From Phenylobacterium montanum (GTDB lineage: Bacteria; Pseudomonadota; Alphaproteobacteria; Caulobacterales; Caulobacteraceae): a stretch of DNA of 64,000 nucleotides. The stretch's first letter is position 1. Each line of letters opens with the position of its first letter. The position numbers and the translations under genes were made by a program. Location of the stretch: NCBI RefSeq assembly GCF_018135625.1, contig NZ_CP073078.1, forward strand, positions 2,822,501-2,886,500. The letters run 5' to 3'. A model generated the notes under the pieces. The model made no database searches. It saw nothing but the letters and a program-made list of their open reading frames with translations, and was not told the origin of the DNA. Positions 25,530-33,696 of this stretch are shown here, in pieces.

Positions 25530-26998
25530 CCCGGACCCGTTCCCTCTTCGCCGCCCTTGCCACCCTGCCGATCGCGGCTTGCGTCGTCGGCCCCGACTAC
25601 CACGCTCCCGTCACCCCCAAGGTCGAGGGCTATCAGAGCGCGCCCCTGCCGCCGGCCACCGCAACAGCGGACACCGAAGGCGGAGCCGCGATCCGGCTGA
25701 CCCAGGGCGCCGATCCCGAGGCGCGCTGGTGGACGGTGTATGGCTCCGCTGACATCGACGCGCTGGTGGACCAGGCGTTGAAGGCCAATCCGGACCTGAA
25801 GTCTGCCCAGGCGGCGCTGAAGGCGGCGGAGGAGGCCTACTTTGCCCAGCGCGCCGCCATCTGGCCCACCGTCTCGGCCGGCTACAATCTGCAACGGCAG
25901 AAGACCGCTGCGGTGGAAGCCTCTCCGCTCGCGTCCAACGCCGAGACCTTCACCCTGCACACCACCCAACTCAGCATCGCCTATGCGCCCGACGTGTTCG
26001 GCGGCCTCAAGCGCCAGGCGGAGTCTGCCGAGGCCCAAGCCGAAGCCGCGCGCTTTCAGGCCCGGGCGGCCTATGTGACCCTGACCGCCAATGTTGTGCA
26101 GGCGGCGGTGCAGGAAGCCGCGCTGAAGGACCAACTGGAGGCGACCCGGGCGTTGATCGCCGACGGGCGCACGCAACTGGACCTGATGCGCCGCCAGAAG
26201 GAGCTGGGCGAAATCTCCGGCGCCGACGTCGCCGCCCAGGAAACCGCCATCGCCCAGCTGGAACAGAACCTGCCTCCCCTGGAGCGCCAGATCGGCCAGC
26301 AGCAGGACCTCCTGGCCGACCTGACCGGCCGCTATCCCAGCCAGGTCCCGGACAGCCCGCTGACCCTATCGAAGCTCAGCCTGCCGGCTGAGCTCCCCGT
26401 CAGTCTGCCCTCGGCCGTGGTCGCGCACCGACCAGACATCCAGGCGGCCGCGGCCAACCTGCACGTCGCCAGCGCCAATGTCGGCGTCGCCGTCGCCGCC
26501 CGTCTGCCGAGCTTCACCCTGAGCGCGGCGGCCGGTGGGGCAGGCACCGACCTCTCCAACCTGTTCACCCATGGCGACGAGTTCTGGAGCCTGGGACTCG
26601 ACGCGGCCCAGACCGTATTCGACGGCGGGGCGCTGAAGCATAAGCAGAAGGCCGCCGAAGCTCTCCTGGATCAGGCCGAGGCCCAGTATCGCAGCACAGT
26701 GCTGTCGGCGTTCCAGAACGTCGCCGACTGCCTCGCCGCGCTGCAGGCGGATTCGCGGACCCTGGCCGCGGCCGCCGCGGCCGAGCGGTCTGCGCGAACC
26801 AGCGTGGACCTGGCGCAGAAGCAGCAGGAGGCGGGGCAGACCAGCAGCCTTGCGGTCCTGGCCGCGCGCCAGGCCTGGCGGCAGGCCCGGCTGGTGCGCC
26901 TCCAGGCCGAGGCCGCCCGCTATGCCGACACCGTCGCCCTCTACCAGGCCATGGGCGGCGACGGGTGGCGGCAGGCCGCGTGGAAGGCCGAGCAGTGA
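25526..26998 (+). CDS. Outer-membrane efflux lipoprotein, NodT/OprM-type
   Basis: 490-residue TolC-like channel that completes the tripartite pump. ATG at 25526 overlaps the pump stop (ATGA). The signal peptide ends in a lipobox (LPIAAC, Cys19), so it is lipid-anchored. Two OEP repeats follow: WWTVYGSADIDALVDQALKA with NPDLKSAQAALKAAEE, and PSAVVAHRPDIQAAAANLHV with FSLGLDAAQTVFDGGALKHK-like motifs. Length and order match the NodT group. It probably serves both RND pumps of this cassette since only one channel gene is present. Confidence 0.92.
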   Translation: MTRTRSLFAALATLPIAACVVGPDYHAPVTPKVEGYQSAPLPPATATADTEGGAAIRLTQGADPEARWWTVYGSADIDALVDQALKANPDLKSAQAALKAAEEAYFAQRAAIWPTVSAGYNLQRQKTAAVEASPLASNAETFTLHTTQLSIAYAPDVFGGLKRQAESAEAQAEAARFQARAAYVTLTANVVQAAVQEAALKDQLEATRALIADGRTQLDLMRRQKELGEISGADVAAQETAIAQLEQNLPPLERQIGQQQDLLADLTGRYPSQVPDSPLTLSKLSLPAELPVSLPSAVVAHRPDIQAAAANLHVASANVGVAVAARLPSFTLSAAAGGAGTDLSNLFTHGDEFWSLGLDAAQTVFDGGALKHKQKAAEALLDQAEAQYRSTVLSAFQNVADCLAALQADSRTLAAAAAAERSARTSVDLAQKQQEAGQTSSLAVLAARQAWRQARLVRLQAEAARYADTVALYQAMGGDGWRQAAWKAEQ

Positions 26999-27057
26999 CC
27001 GTCACGCGATCCGTGTATTGTCCGGCGGATTGCCTTTAAGGGGAGCGATTCGAGGCG

Positions 27058-27978
27058 ATGACGCCGATCTTGCGTCGATGGGGAGCCGCCGCCCTCGCGC
27101 TTCTGGCCGCGGGGCCGGCGCTGGCCGATTCCGCGCCGACGGTAGCGCTCTCGCCCGATCAGCAGCGCCGCCTTGGCGTGGCGGCCAAGCCCCTGGCCGC
27201 AGCGCATCACGTCAAGAAGACCGACGCCTTCGCCAAGGTGCTGGACCCTGAGCCGCTGGTGCAGCTGGCCTCGGACCTCGCCACCGCCGAAGCCGCCGCA
27301 AGAGCCTCATCGGCCGAGGCCAAACGCGCCCGCGCGCTGCAGGTCGGCGGCGCAGCCATGGCGGCCAAGGACGCCGAGGCGGCGATAGCCCAGGCCGAGA
27401 GCGACGCCCTGCATGTGGACATGCTGCGCCGCCGGCTGGACCTGGAATGGGGTCCCGGCGTCGCGCGGATGAGCCCGGCCAAGCGGCGGCGGCTGATCGA
27501 CGGTCTGACCGCGGGCAAGATCGCCCTGGTCCACGTTGACACCCATAACAATGAGGGCCAGGCCGGCGCGCGAAAAGTCGAGATCAGCGTCGGCCCGGAC
27601 AATGTGCCCGGAACCGTGCTCGGTCCCACCCGCGCCGCCGAGCCGCGGCTGCAGTCATCCGGCCTGCTGGTCGAGGTCGACGGCCCGTCGGCCATCCTGC
27701 TCTCGGTGGGCCTGACCCAGAGCGCCGAGATCGACTCCCCCGATTCCGTAACGGGCGTCGACCTGCCGCGCGGGGCGATCGTGCGCATGGATGGCGGCGA
27801 CTGGGCCTATGTGCGGACCTCGGACAGCGCCTTCGAGCGCCGGCGCGTCGACCAGCCAGAGGGCGACGATGACGGCCTGTTCGTCGCCTCGGGCTTCAAG
27901 CCGGGCGACCAGGTGGTGGTCCAGGGCGCCGCAGCTCTACTGGCCGCCGAAACGGGCCGCGGGCGGTCCCGGCCTTGA
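27058..27978 (+). CDS. Second, short RND efflux adaptor
   Basis: 306-residue exported protein with a signal peptide (ending GPALA). It resembles periplasmic adaptors: an alpha-helical hairpin of Ala-rich coiled coil (about 65-130) and a C-terminal membrane-proximal domain (LPRGAIVRMDGGDWAYVRTS, GLFVASGFKPGDQVVVQGAA). The lipoyl halves typical of the family are hard to find, so it is shorter and more diverged than the upstream adaptor. An ATG at 27058 follows a purine-rich stretch. Its stop overlaps the TTG start of the second pump, so it is the dedicated partner of that pump. Confidence 0.8.
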   Translation: MTPILRRWGAAALALLAAGPALADSAPTVALSPDQQRRLGVAAKPLAAAHHVKKTDAFAKVLDPEPLVQLASDLATAEAAARASSAEAKRARALQVGGAAMAAKDAEAAIAQAESDALHVDMLRRRLDLEWGPGVARMSPAKRRRLIDGLTAGKIALVHVDTHNNEGQAGARKVEISVGPDNVPGTVLGPTRAAEPRLQSSGLLVEVDGPSAILLSVGLTQSAEIDSPDSVTGVDLPRGAIVRMDGGDWAYVRTSDSAFERRRVDQPEGDDDGLFVASGFKPGDQVVVQGAAALLAAETGRGRSRP

Positions 27979-30900
27979 GCCCTCTCTCCAGCCTGGTCCG
28001 CTTCGCCCTCGCCCGCCCGAGGCTGATCCTGGCCGCTTTTCTCTGTCTCATCCCCCTGGGTTTTCTGGCCCTGAGGGACCAGCGGGTCGAGCTGACGCCG
28101 AACCTAGCCCCCGCCGAATTCCGCATCGACGCCGAGGCGACCGGCCTCGACGCCCAGCAGGTCGAACAGACCGTGACCCGGCCGATCGAGACCGCCGTCC
28201 TGGGCGCCGCCGGCGTGCAGCATGTTCGGTCCAAGTCGCTGCAGGGCCTGTCGCTGGTTATCGGCGAATTTGCGGAGGGCGCCGACCAGTCACGTGTGCG
28301 CCAGGCCCTGCAGGAACGTTTGGCCAGCCTGCGGGATTTGCCGGCCAGCGTGCCTGCGCCCGTGCTCGAGCCCCCTGCGGCGGCGGACGCCGATGTGCTC
28401 GAGGTCGGCTTCACCTCCGACAAACTCGATCCGATGGCCTTGCGCGACCTGGTGCAATGGACCATTCGCCCCAGGCTTCTGGCCGTTTCCGGCGTGGCGC
28501 AGATCCGGCTCTATGGCGGCCAGGTCCGGCGGCTGGAGGTGCGGGCGCGGCCCGGCGACCTGGCGGACAGCGACCTCGGCTTCCTCGACATCATCGCCGC
28601 CGTGCGGCGGGCCACCGGCGTGGCCGGCGCCGGCTTTATCGACACCCCAAGCCAGCGGGTGCCGATCGAGCCGCATGGCCAGGCCGAGACCGCCGACGAG
28701 GTCGGCGCCGGGCAGATCCAGACCTCCGGAAATGCGCCGGTGCGGATCGCGGATGTCGCCGACGTGACCGAGGCCCCGGCGCCGGTGGTCAGCGACGCGG
28801 CGGTCGATGGCAAACCCGCCGTCGTGCTGGTGGTCGAGCGGTTGCCCGAGGCCAATGCGATCGAGACCACCCGGACGGTCGAGCAGGCGCTGCAGCAGAT
28901 GCAGCCGCTGCTGGCTGGTCAAGGCGTCACGGCGCGGACAGATCTCGATCGGCCTGCGGACTTCACGCTCAGCGTGATGAAGGGGTTGATGTGGGACCTC
29001 CTGATCGGCTTGGCCCTGGTGGCGGTGGCCCTGCTGCTGATCCTGCGCGAACCGCGCTCGGTGCTGCTGGCCCTGGTCACCATTCCCGCGACCTTTGCGG
29101 TCTCCCTGATCGCCCTGAAGCTCCTGGGCTGGTCGGTGAACGCCATGACCCTCGGCGGCCTCGTGGTGGCGCTGGGCCTGGTGATCGACGATGCGGTGAT
29201 CGACATCGAGGACATTGCGGCCCGCCTGCGCGACGCCGAGGCGCATCATCGCGGCCGGGAAGAAGCCCTGCTGGCCGCCTCGCGCGAAGTGCGCGAGCCC
29301 CTGGTGTACGGCGCCCTGGCGATGGAGGCGGCGCTGGCGCCCCTGCTCTGGGCAGGCGGCCCGACCGGAACGCTCTTGGCGCCGCTGGCCGGCGCGATCA
29401 TGACGGCCATCGCAGCCTCTCTGCTGGTCACCCTGACCCTGACCCCCGCCCTCGCTGCGGTGCTGATCAAGGGTGGAGGGGCCAAGCCGACGCCGCGGGC
29501 GGTTCACCGACTGCGCGACCGACTGCTGCGCCGCCTGCCCGGCTTCGCCGAGCGGCCCATCATCGCCCTGGTCGCCGGCGTGGCCTGCCTCGCCATCCTG
29601 GTCGGTTTGGCGCTTTCATTCCGCGCCGAGTTTCTGCCGGGCCTGCATGACGAACATCTGGTCGTCCGCCTACGGACGGCGGGAGGGATTTCGCCCGACG
29701 CCGCCGCAGATCTCGACCGACGGATCGCGGCGGACCTGAAAGCCGAGACCGGGATCCGCGCCGTGACCGAGACCCTGGGCCGCAGCCTGTTCGGCGGCGA
29801 CGCGGCCGGGCTGGACGAGGCGCGCTTCGACCTGGACCTGACCCCGAAGCTGTCCGCCTCGGCGCAACGGGATCTTGCGCAGCGCCTTCGCCGCCGTCTC
29901 GAGTCCCTCCCCGGCGTTGAGCCCACGGTCGCCTCCCGGTTCGAGGCCAGCCAGCTGTTCCAGGGCGCCGATGCGCCGCTGCAGGTGGTGCTGTTCGGTC
30001 GCGATCCACAGGTGCTCGACCAAGCCGCGGGGCAGGTGGGCGACATGCTGAAGAGGCAGAGCGCGGTGGCCAGTATCTCCCCCTCCGCGTCGGTTGACCT
30101 GCCGACCGTGCGGGCCGACCTCGACTTCAATCGCCTGGCCATTTTCGGCCTCTCCGCCGCCGACGTGCTCGACACCGTGCAGGCCGCCTTCGCGGGCGAG
30201 ACCCTGGCCCGGATTTACCAGGGGGACCGAGCCGAAGACCTGGCCATCACCGCCCAGGCCGACCTGCGGCGCGATCCGGAGGCGATCGGGCGGCTGTTGC
30301 TGCGCTCAACCTCGGGCTTCGCGGTGCCGCTGAAGAGCGTGGCCAAGGTCTATCTGACCGATGAGCCGGCGGAGATCGCCCATGAAGCCGGCCAGCGCGT
30401 GGCGGTCGTCGGCGCTGAGGCCAAGCCCGGCCTGCTGGATCGGCTCGCCGCCGAAACCCGGGCGGCGATGGCCCAAACCGCCCTGCCCGCCGGCGTCTAT
30501 TCCGAGCTCAGGGTGAAGGATTCCGCCGAAACCCTCTGGCGGCCGCTGCGCCTGGCCTATGGGCTCGGCGCCGTCCTGCTGATCGGCTTTCTGACCATCG
30601 CCTTCGACGTCAGGACGGCGAGCCTGGCGATCGTCGCAGCCGCCTTCAGCTGGGTCGGATGCGCCCTGGCCATCGCCGCCCTGGGCGGTGTGGTGACGGT
30701 GGGGACCACGGCGGGCCTGGCAGCGGCCTATGGCTTCGGCCTGCGTGGCGCGATCCTTCTGCTCAGCCGCATGGAGGATCGGGTGCGACAGGGCGGCGCG
30801 ACCTGGTCGACCGCCGCCGTCGACCATGCGACCCGCGAGCGCGCCGTGCCGCTGGTGGTCGCCACCCTGCTGCTGATCCTTGCCCTGGCCCCGCTGGCCT

Positions 30901-31064
30901 TGAGCCTCAATTCGCCCGGCCACGAGATACTGGCGCCCATGGCGGTGGTGATCATCGCCGGCGCCATTGCCGGAACCCTCGGCAATCTCGCACTGTTGCC
31001 CATCCTGGCCTGGCGGTTCTGGCGACCGCAGCCGGCCCCGCCCCAAGCCTCAAACGGAGACTAG
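27975..31064 (+). CDS. Second RND efflux pump, diverged CzcA-like
   Basis: 1029 residues, TTG start at 27975 overlapping the adaptor stop (TTGA). The RND layout is complete: TM1 (about 15-32), LTPNLAPAEFRIDAEATGLD at the first loop, TM2-6 with DLLIGLALVAVALLLILREP, a second loop and TM8-12. The TM4 relay differs from the HME pattern: Asp405-Asp406 and Glu412 in GLVIDDAVIDIED, with Ala399 where the first HME Asp would be. The overall sequence is closer to CzcA-type than to multidrug AcrB-type pumps. Substrate unknown; it may export a different ion or small molecule than its neighbour through the same channel. Confidence 0.88.
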   Translation: MSPLSSLVRFALARPRLILAAFLCLIPLGFLALRDQRVELTPNLAPAEFRIDAEATGLDAQQVEQTVTRPIETAVLGAAGVQHVRSKSLQGLSLVIGEFAEGADQSRVRQALQERLASLRDLPASVPAPVLEPPAAADADVLEVGFTSDKLDPMALRDLVQWTIRPRLLAVSGVAQIRLYGGQVRRLEVRARPGDLADSDLGFLDIIAAVRRATGVAGAGFIDTPSQRVPIEPHGQAETADEVGAGQIQTSGNAPVRIADVADVTEAPAPVVSDAAVDGKPAVVLVVERLPEANAIETTRTVEQALQQMQPLLAGQGVTARTDLDRPADFTLSVMKGLMWDLLIGLALVAVALLLILREPRSVLLALVTIPATFAVSLIALKLLGWSVNAMTLGGLVVALGLVIDDAVIDIEDIAARLRDAEAHHRGREEALLAASREVREPLVYGALAMEAALAPLLWAGGPTGTLLAPLAGAIMTAIAASLLVTLTLTPALAAVLIKGGGAKPTPRAVHRLRDRLLRRLPGFAERPIIALVAGVACLAILVGLALSFRAEFLPGLHDEHLVVRLRTAGGISPDAAADLDRRIAADLKAETGIRAVTETLGRSLFGGDAAGLDEARFDLDLTPKLSASAQRDLAQRLRRRLESLPGVEPTVASRFEASQLFQGADAPLQVVLFGRDPQVLDQAAGQVGDMLKRQSAVASISPSASVDLPTVRADLDFNRLAIFGLSAADVLDTVQAAFAGETLARIYQGDRAEDLAITAQADLRRDPEAIGRLLLRSTSGFAVPLKSVAKVYLTDEPAEIAHEAGQRVAVVGAEAKPGLLDRLAAETRAAMAQTALPAGVYSELRVKDSAETLWRPLRLAYGLGAVLLIGFLTIAFDVRTASLAIVAAAFSWVGCALAIAALGGVVTVGTTAGLAAAYGFGLRGAILLLSRMEDRVRQGGATWSTAAVDHATRERAVPLVVATLLLILALAPLALSLNSPGHEILAPMAVVIIAGAIAGTLGNLALLPILAWRFWRPQPAPPQASNGD

Positions 31065-31070
31065 GCTGCC

Positions 31071-31604
31071 ATGAACCGTCCAGACCTCAGGCATGAACTG
31101 CGGGACGCCGAGGCGGCCCTGTTGCTGGAGCTGCGCCGCGTGCGCCGGGGCCTCCGGCAAACGGGTCAAGCCGGCGGCCAATCCCTCACGATCGGCCAGA
31201 AGGTGGCCGACACGGTGGCCGCCGGCATGGGATCCTGGGCCTTCATCATCATCCAGTCGACGATCCTGCTGCTCTGGATCATCGCCAACGTCACGGCCTG
31301 GATTCAGCACTGGGACCCCTATCCCTTCATCCTCTTGAACCTGGCCCTGTCGTTCCAGGCCGCCTATGCGGCGCCCTTCATCATGATGAGCCAGAACCGA
31401 CAGCAGGACATCGACCGCAAAGCCGCCGAGCACGACTACCAGATCAACATAAAGGCGGAGCTGGAGATCGAACTACTGCACCAGAAGATCGACCAGCTGC
31501 GCGAGACCGAGATCATTCGGCTGACGGAAACGGTCCGCGACCTCAGCCAGCTGCTGGCGCGCTCGGGCCTGTGCCCCGCGCCGGAAGGCGAGAAGGACGC
31601 TTAG
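31071..31604 (+). CDS. DUF1003 family membrane protein
   Basis: 177 residues. The DUF1003 core is plain: VAAGMGSWAFIIIQSTILLL, TAWIQHWDPYPFILLNLALS and QAAYAAPFIMMSQNRQQDID, i.e. two transmembrane helices joined by a short loop, then a charged coiled-coil tail (IDQLRETEIIRLTETVRDLS). It starts 6 bp after the second pump and is the last gene of the cassette. Molecular function of DUF1003 is not established; location suggests an accessory role in the efflux or envelope response. Confidence 0.9.
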   Translation: MNRPDLRHELRDAEAALLLELRRVRRGLRQTGQAGGQSLTIGQKVADTVAAGMGSWAFIIIQSTILLLWIIANVTAWIQHWDPYPFILLNLALSFQAAYAAPFIMMSQNRQQDIDRKAAEHDYQINIKAELEIELLHQKIDQLRETEIIRLTETVRDLSQLLARSGLCPAPEGEKDA

Positions 31605-31605
31605 G

Positions 31606-32586
31606 CTAGAGGCTGGCGACCTGGAGCACGGTCTTGCCGAGGCCCTGGCCGGTCAGCGCGAACTCGAGCGCCGCGGCATAGGCCTCGAAGGGGAAGGTGC
31701 GGCCGACCGGCGGGGAAAGCTTACCCTCGCCGACCCAGCCCAGAAGTTGGTCCAGGTGTGCGCGGCCGTGCTCGGCCTCGAACAACAGGAACTGGCGCAC
31801 ATCGACGCCCACGAGGGCCGCGCCTTTCATCAGCGTCAGGTTGGCCGGCAGGGCCGGGATCGGCCCGCCGACGAAGCCCAAGACCAGATGGCGCCCGCGC
31901 CAGCTCAGCGAGCGGAAGGCCGGCTCAAACAGGGGGCCGCACACAGGGTCGAACACCACGTCCGGTCCCCGCCCGCCGCAGGCCGCCTTCAGCCGGTCGC
32001 GCCAGCCCTCGGGGGCGGTGTCGATGACCTCGTCGCATCCGAGCTCGCGGCAGAAGGCCCGCTTCTCCTCGCTCGAGGCGGCGGCCACGACCCGGGCGCC
32101 CATCAGCTTGGCCACCTGGACCCCAGCCGCGCCCAATCCACCGGCGGCGCCCAGCACCAGGACGGTCTCGCCCGGCTGCAGGTTCGCCCGGTCGGCGAGG
32201 CCGTGCAGGGCGGTGACGTAGTTGATGTGGAAGCCGGCGGCCTGGGCGAAGGCCATGGCGCCGGGGATCCGTCGCACGGCGGCCGCGGAGGCCAGTGCGT
32301 ATTCGGCGAAGCCGCCGCGGACCGTCGCCATCACCCGATCGCCGGCCGCGATCCCGGGCACTTCCGGCCCGACGCTCGCGACCACGCCGCCCACCTCCTG
32401 GCCGGGGGTATGCGGCAGGGGCGGTTTGACCTGATAGCGGCCGAGGGAGACCAGGGCGTCCACATAGCCGACGCCGCAGGCGGCGACGCGGACCACCACC
32501 TCGCCTTGCCCTGGCTGAGGGATTTCGGCCTCGACAAGCCGATAGTCGTCGATCGACGTAAGGGCCTGGGCCTCGACCTTGCGCAT
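31606..32586 (-). CDS. NADPH:quinone oxidoreductase-like MDR protein
   Basis: 326-residue zinc-independent medium-chain dehydrogenase. The GroES-like domain includes PGQGEVVVRVAACGVGYVDA and PHTPGQEVGGVVASVG; the Rossmann domain has VLVLGAAGGLGAAGVQVAKL and later VVFDPVCGPLFEPAFRSL. The structural and catalytic zinc cysteines are missing, as in the quinone-reductase branch. The ATG at 32586 has AGGAGG. It is convergent with the DUF1003 gene. Likely a one- or two-electron reductase of quinones or enoyl compounds in the cytosol; substrate unknown. Confidence 0.9.
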   Translation of the reverse strand: MRKVEAQALTSIDDYRLVEAEIPQPGQGEVVVRVAACGVGYVDALVSLGRYQVKPPLPHTPGQEVGGVVASVGPEVPGIAAGDRVMATVRGGFAEYALASAAAVRRIPGAMAFAQAAGFHINYVTALHGLADRANLQPGETVLVLGAAGGLGAAGVQVAKLMGARVVAAASSEEKRAFCRELGCDEVIDTAPEGWRDRLKAACGGRGPDVVFDPVCGPLFEPAFRSLSWRGRHLVLGFVGGPIPALPANLTLMKGAALVGVDVRQFLLFEAEHGRAHLDQLLGWVGEGKLSPPVGRTFPFEAYAAALEFALTGQGLGKTVLQVASL

Positions 32587-32673
32587 TGAGCCACCTCCTG
32601 TTTCGCCTTCGGTAGGGCGTTCCCGCGGCGTCAGTCGAGGCCATTTGGGCGACTGGCGGCGCGCTGGAGCCGC

Positions 32674-33576
32674 TCAGCCCCGGACGACGCAGCGAAAGCC
32701 GATGTGGGTCGTGGCCGTGTCTTCCATCTGCGGCTGACGCGCGGCGGGGCGATAGCGGTCGCAATAGCTCTCATGGCAGAGGTGCGAGCCGCCCTTGACC
32801 ACCCGCCGGGGGATTCGGACGCCCGGCAGGTCGGGATCGTAGCTCGCCTCCGCGGTCGGGCCGCAGCAGCCCGCGGGACCTGAGGCGTAGTAGTCGCGGG
32901 TCCATTCCCAGACATTGCCGATCATGTCGTAGAGGCCGAGCCCGTTGGCCGGAAAAGCCCCCACCGGCGAGGTGCGCTCAAAGCCGTGGGCGGCGTCGTT
33001 GCGGTGCGGAAAGGCGCCGGTCCAGCTGTTGGCCATCCAGCGGCCGCCGGGCCGGCGTTCCTCGCCCCAGGCATAGGTCGCGCGCTCCAGGCCGCCGCGG
33101 GCCGCATATTCCCACTCCGCCTCGCTCGGCAACGCCTTGCCGGCCCAGGCGGCGTAGGCCAGGGCGTCCTCGTAGGCGACACAGACCACGGGATGGTCGA
33201 GCCGCCCCCGATAGACCGACCCCTCGCCCTCGGGCTTCAGCCAGAAGGCGCCCGGGACATAGGCCCACCACGCCGACCAGTGCGCGGCGCCGGGGCCGCG
33301 CGGCGGGCGGAACACCATGGCGCCTGGCTTCAGCCGTTTGGAGTCGATCCCAGGATAGCGCGCCGGGTCCATCGGCCGCTCGGCCACGCTGACGTGACCG
33401 GTCTCCCGCACGAAATGGGCGAACTGGCGATTGGTGACTGGGTGGGGGTCGATGCGGAACGCTCCGACCTCGACCCGGCGCACGGGCGCTTCCTCCGGAT
33501 AGTGGCGATCGTCGCCCATCCAAAAGGCTGCGGCGGGCAGGGCGATCATGTCGTCGTCGGGCGTCATCCCCTTCAT
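32674..33576 (-). CDS. Formylglycine-generating enzyme (sulfatase activator)
   Basis: 300 residues, no signal peptide, so cytoplasmic. It oxidises the active-site Cys of sulfatases to formylglycine using O2 and copper. FGE-sulfatase fold hallmarks are present: WMGDDRHYPEEAPVRRVEVG, PVTNRQFAHFVRETGH, LPSEAEWEYAARGG, GNVWEWTRDYY and the catalytic segment GGSHLCHESYCDRYR with Cys267 and Cys272, equivalent to Cys336 and Cys341 of human FGE (SUMF1). The C-terminal GFRC is also kept. Both catalytic cysteines distinguish it from non-FGE family members (EgtB, PvdO). It is divergent from a Cys-type sulfatase 120 bp away, its obvious client. Confidence 0.93.
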   Translation of the reverse strand: MKGMTPDDDMIALPAAAFWMGDDRHYPEEAPVRRVEVGAFRIDPHPVTNRQFAHFVRETGHVSVAERPMDPARYPGIDSKRLKPGAMVFRPPRGPGAAHWSAWWAYVPGAFWLKPEGEGSVYRGRLDHPVVCVAYEDALAYAAWAGKALPSEAEWEYAARGGLERATYAWGEERRPGGRWMANSWTGAFPHRNDAAHGFERTSPVGAFPANGLGLYDMIGNVWEWTRDYYASGPAGCCGPTAEASYDPDLPGVRIPRRVVKGGSHLCHESYCDRYRPAARQPQMEDTATTHIGFRCVVRG

Positions 33577-33628
33577 CCTGCCACAGCCGAAGCCCGCCGT
33601 TTACGGTCCGACATCGTTGAAATCTGCT

Positions 33629-33675
33629 CGCACACGGCGAATGGTGCTGGGTAACGGTCGGCCCGCACACGGCGA
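33629..33675. repeat. 12-bp direct repeat in the FGE/sulfatase divergent promoter
   Basis: CGCACACGGCGA occurs at 33629-33640 and again at 33664-33675, start-to-start 35 bp. The pair lies just upstream of the sulfatase start in the 120 bp space between the divergent genes. It could be a tandem operator or a product of duplication. Confidence 0.4.
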
Positions 33676-33696
33676 GGTCAAAGGGAGAAACGACGG

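Noticed and set aside
27791-29650. Plus-strand frame of 619 codons within the second pump
   Set aside because: Shadow of the real pump frame; Arg/Pro-rich without any domain.
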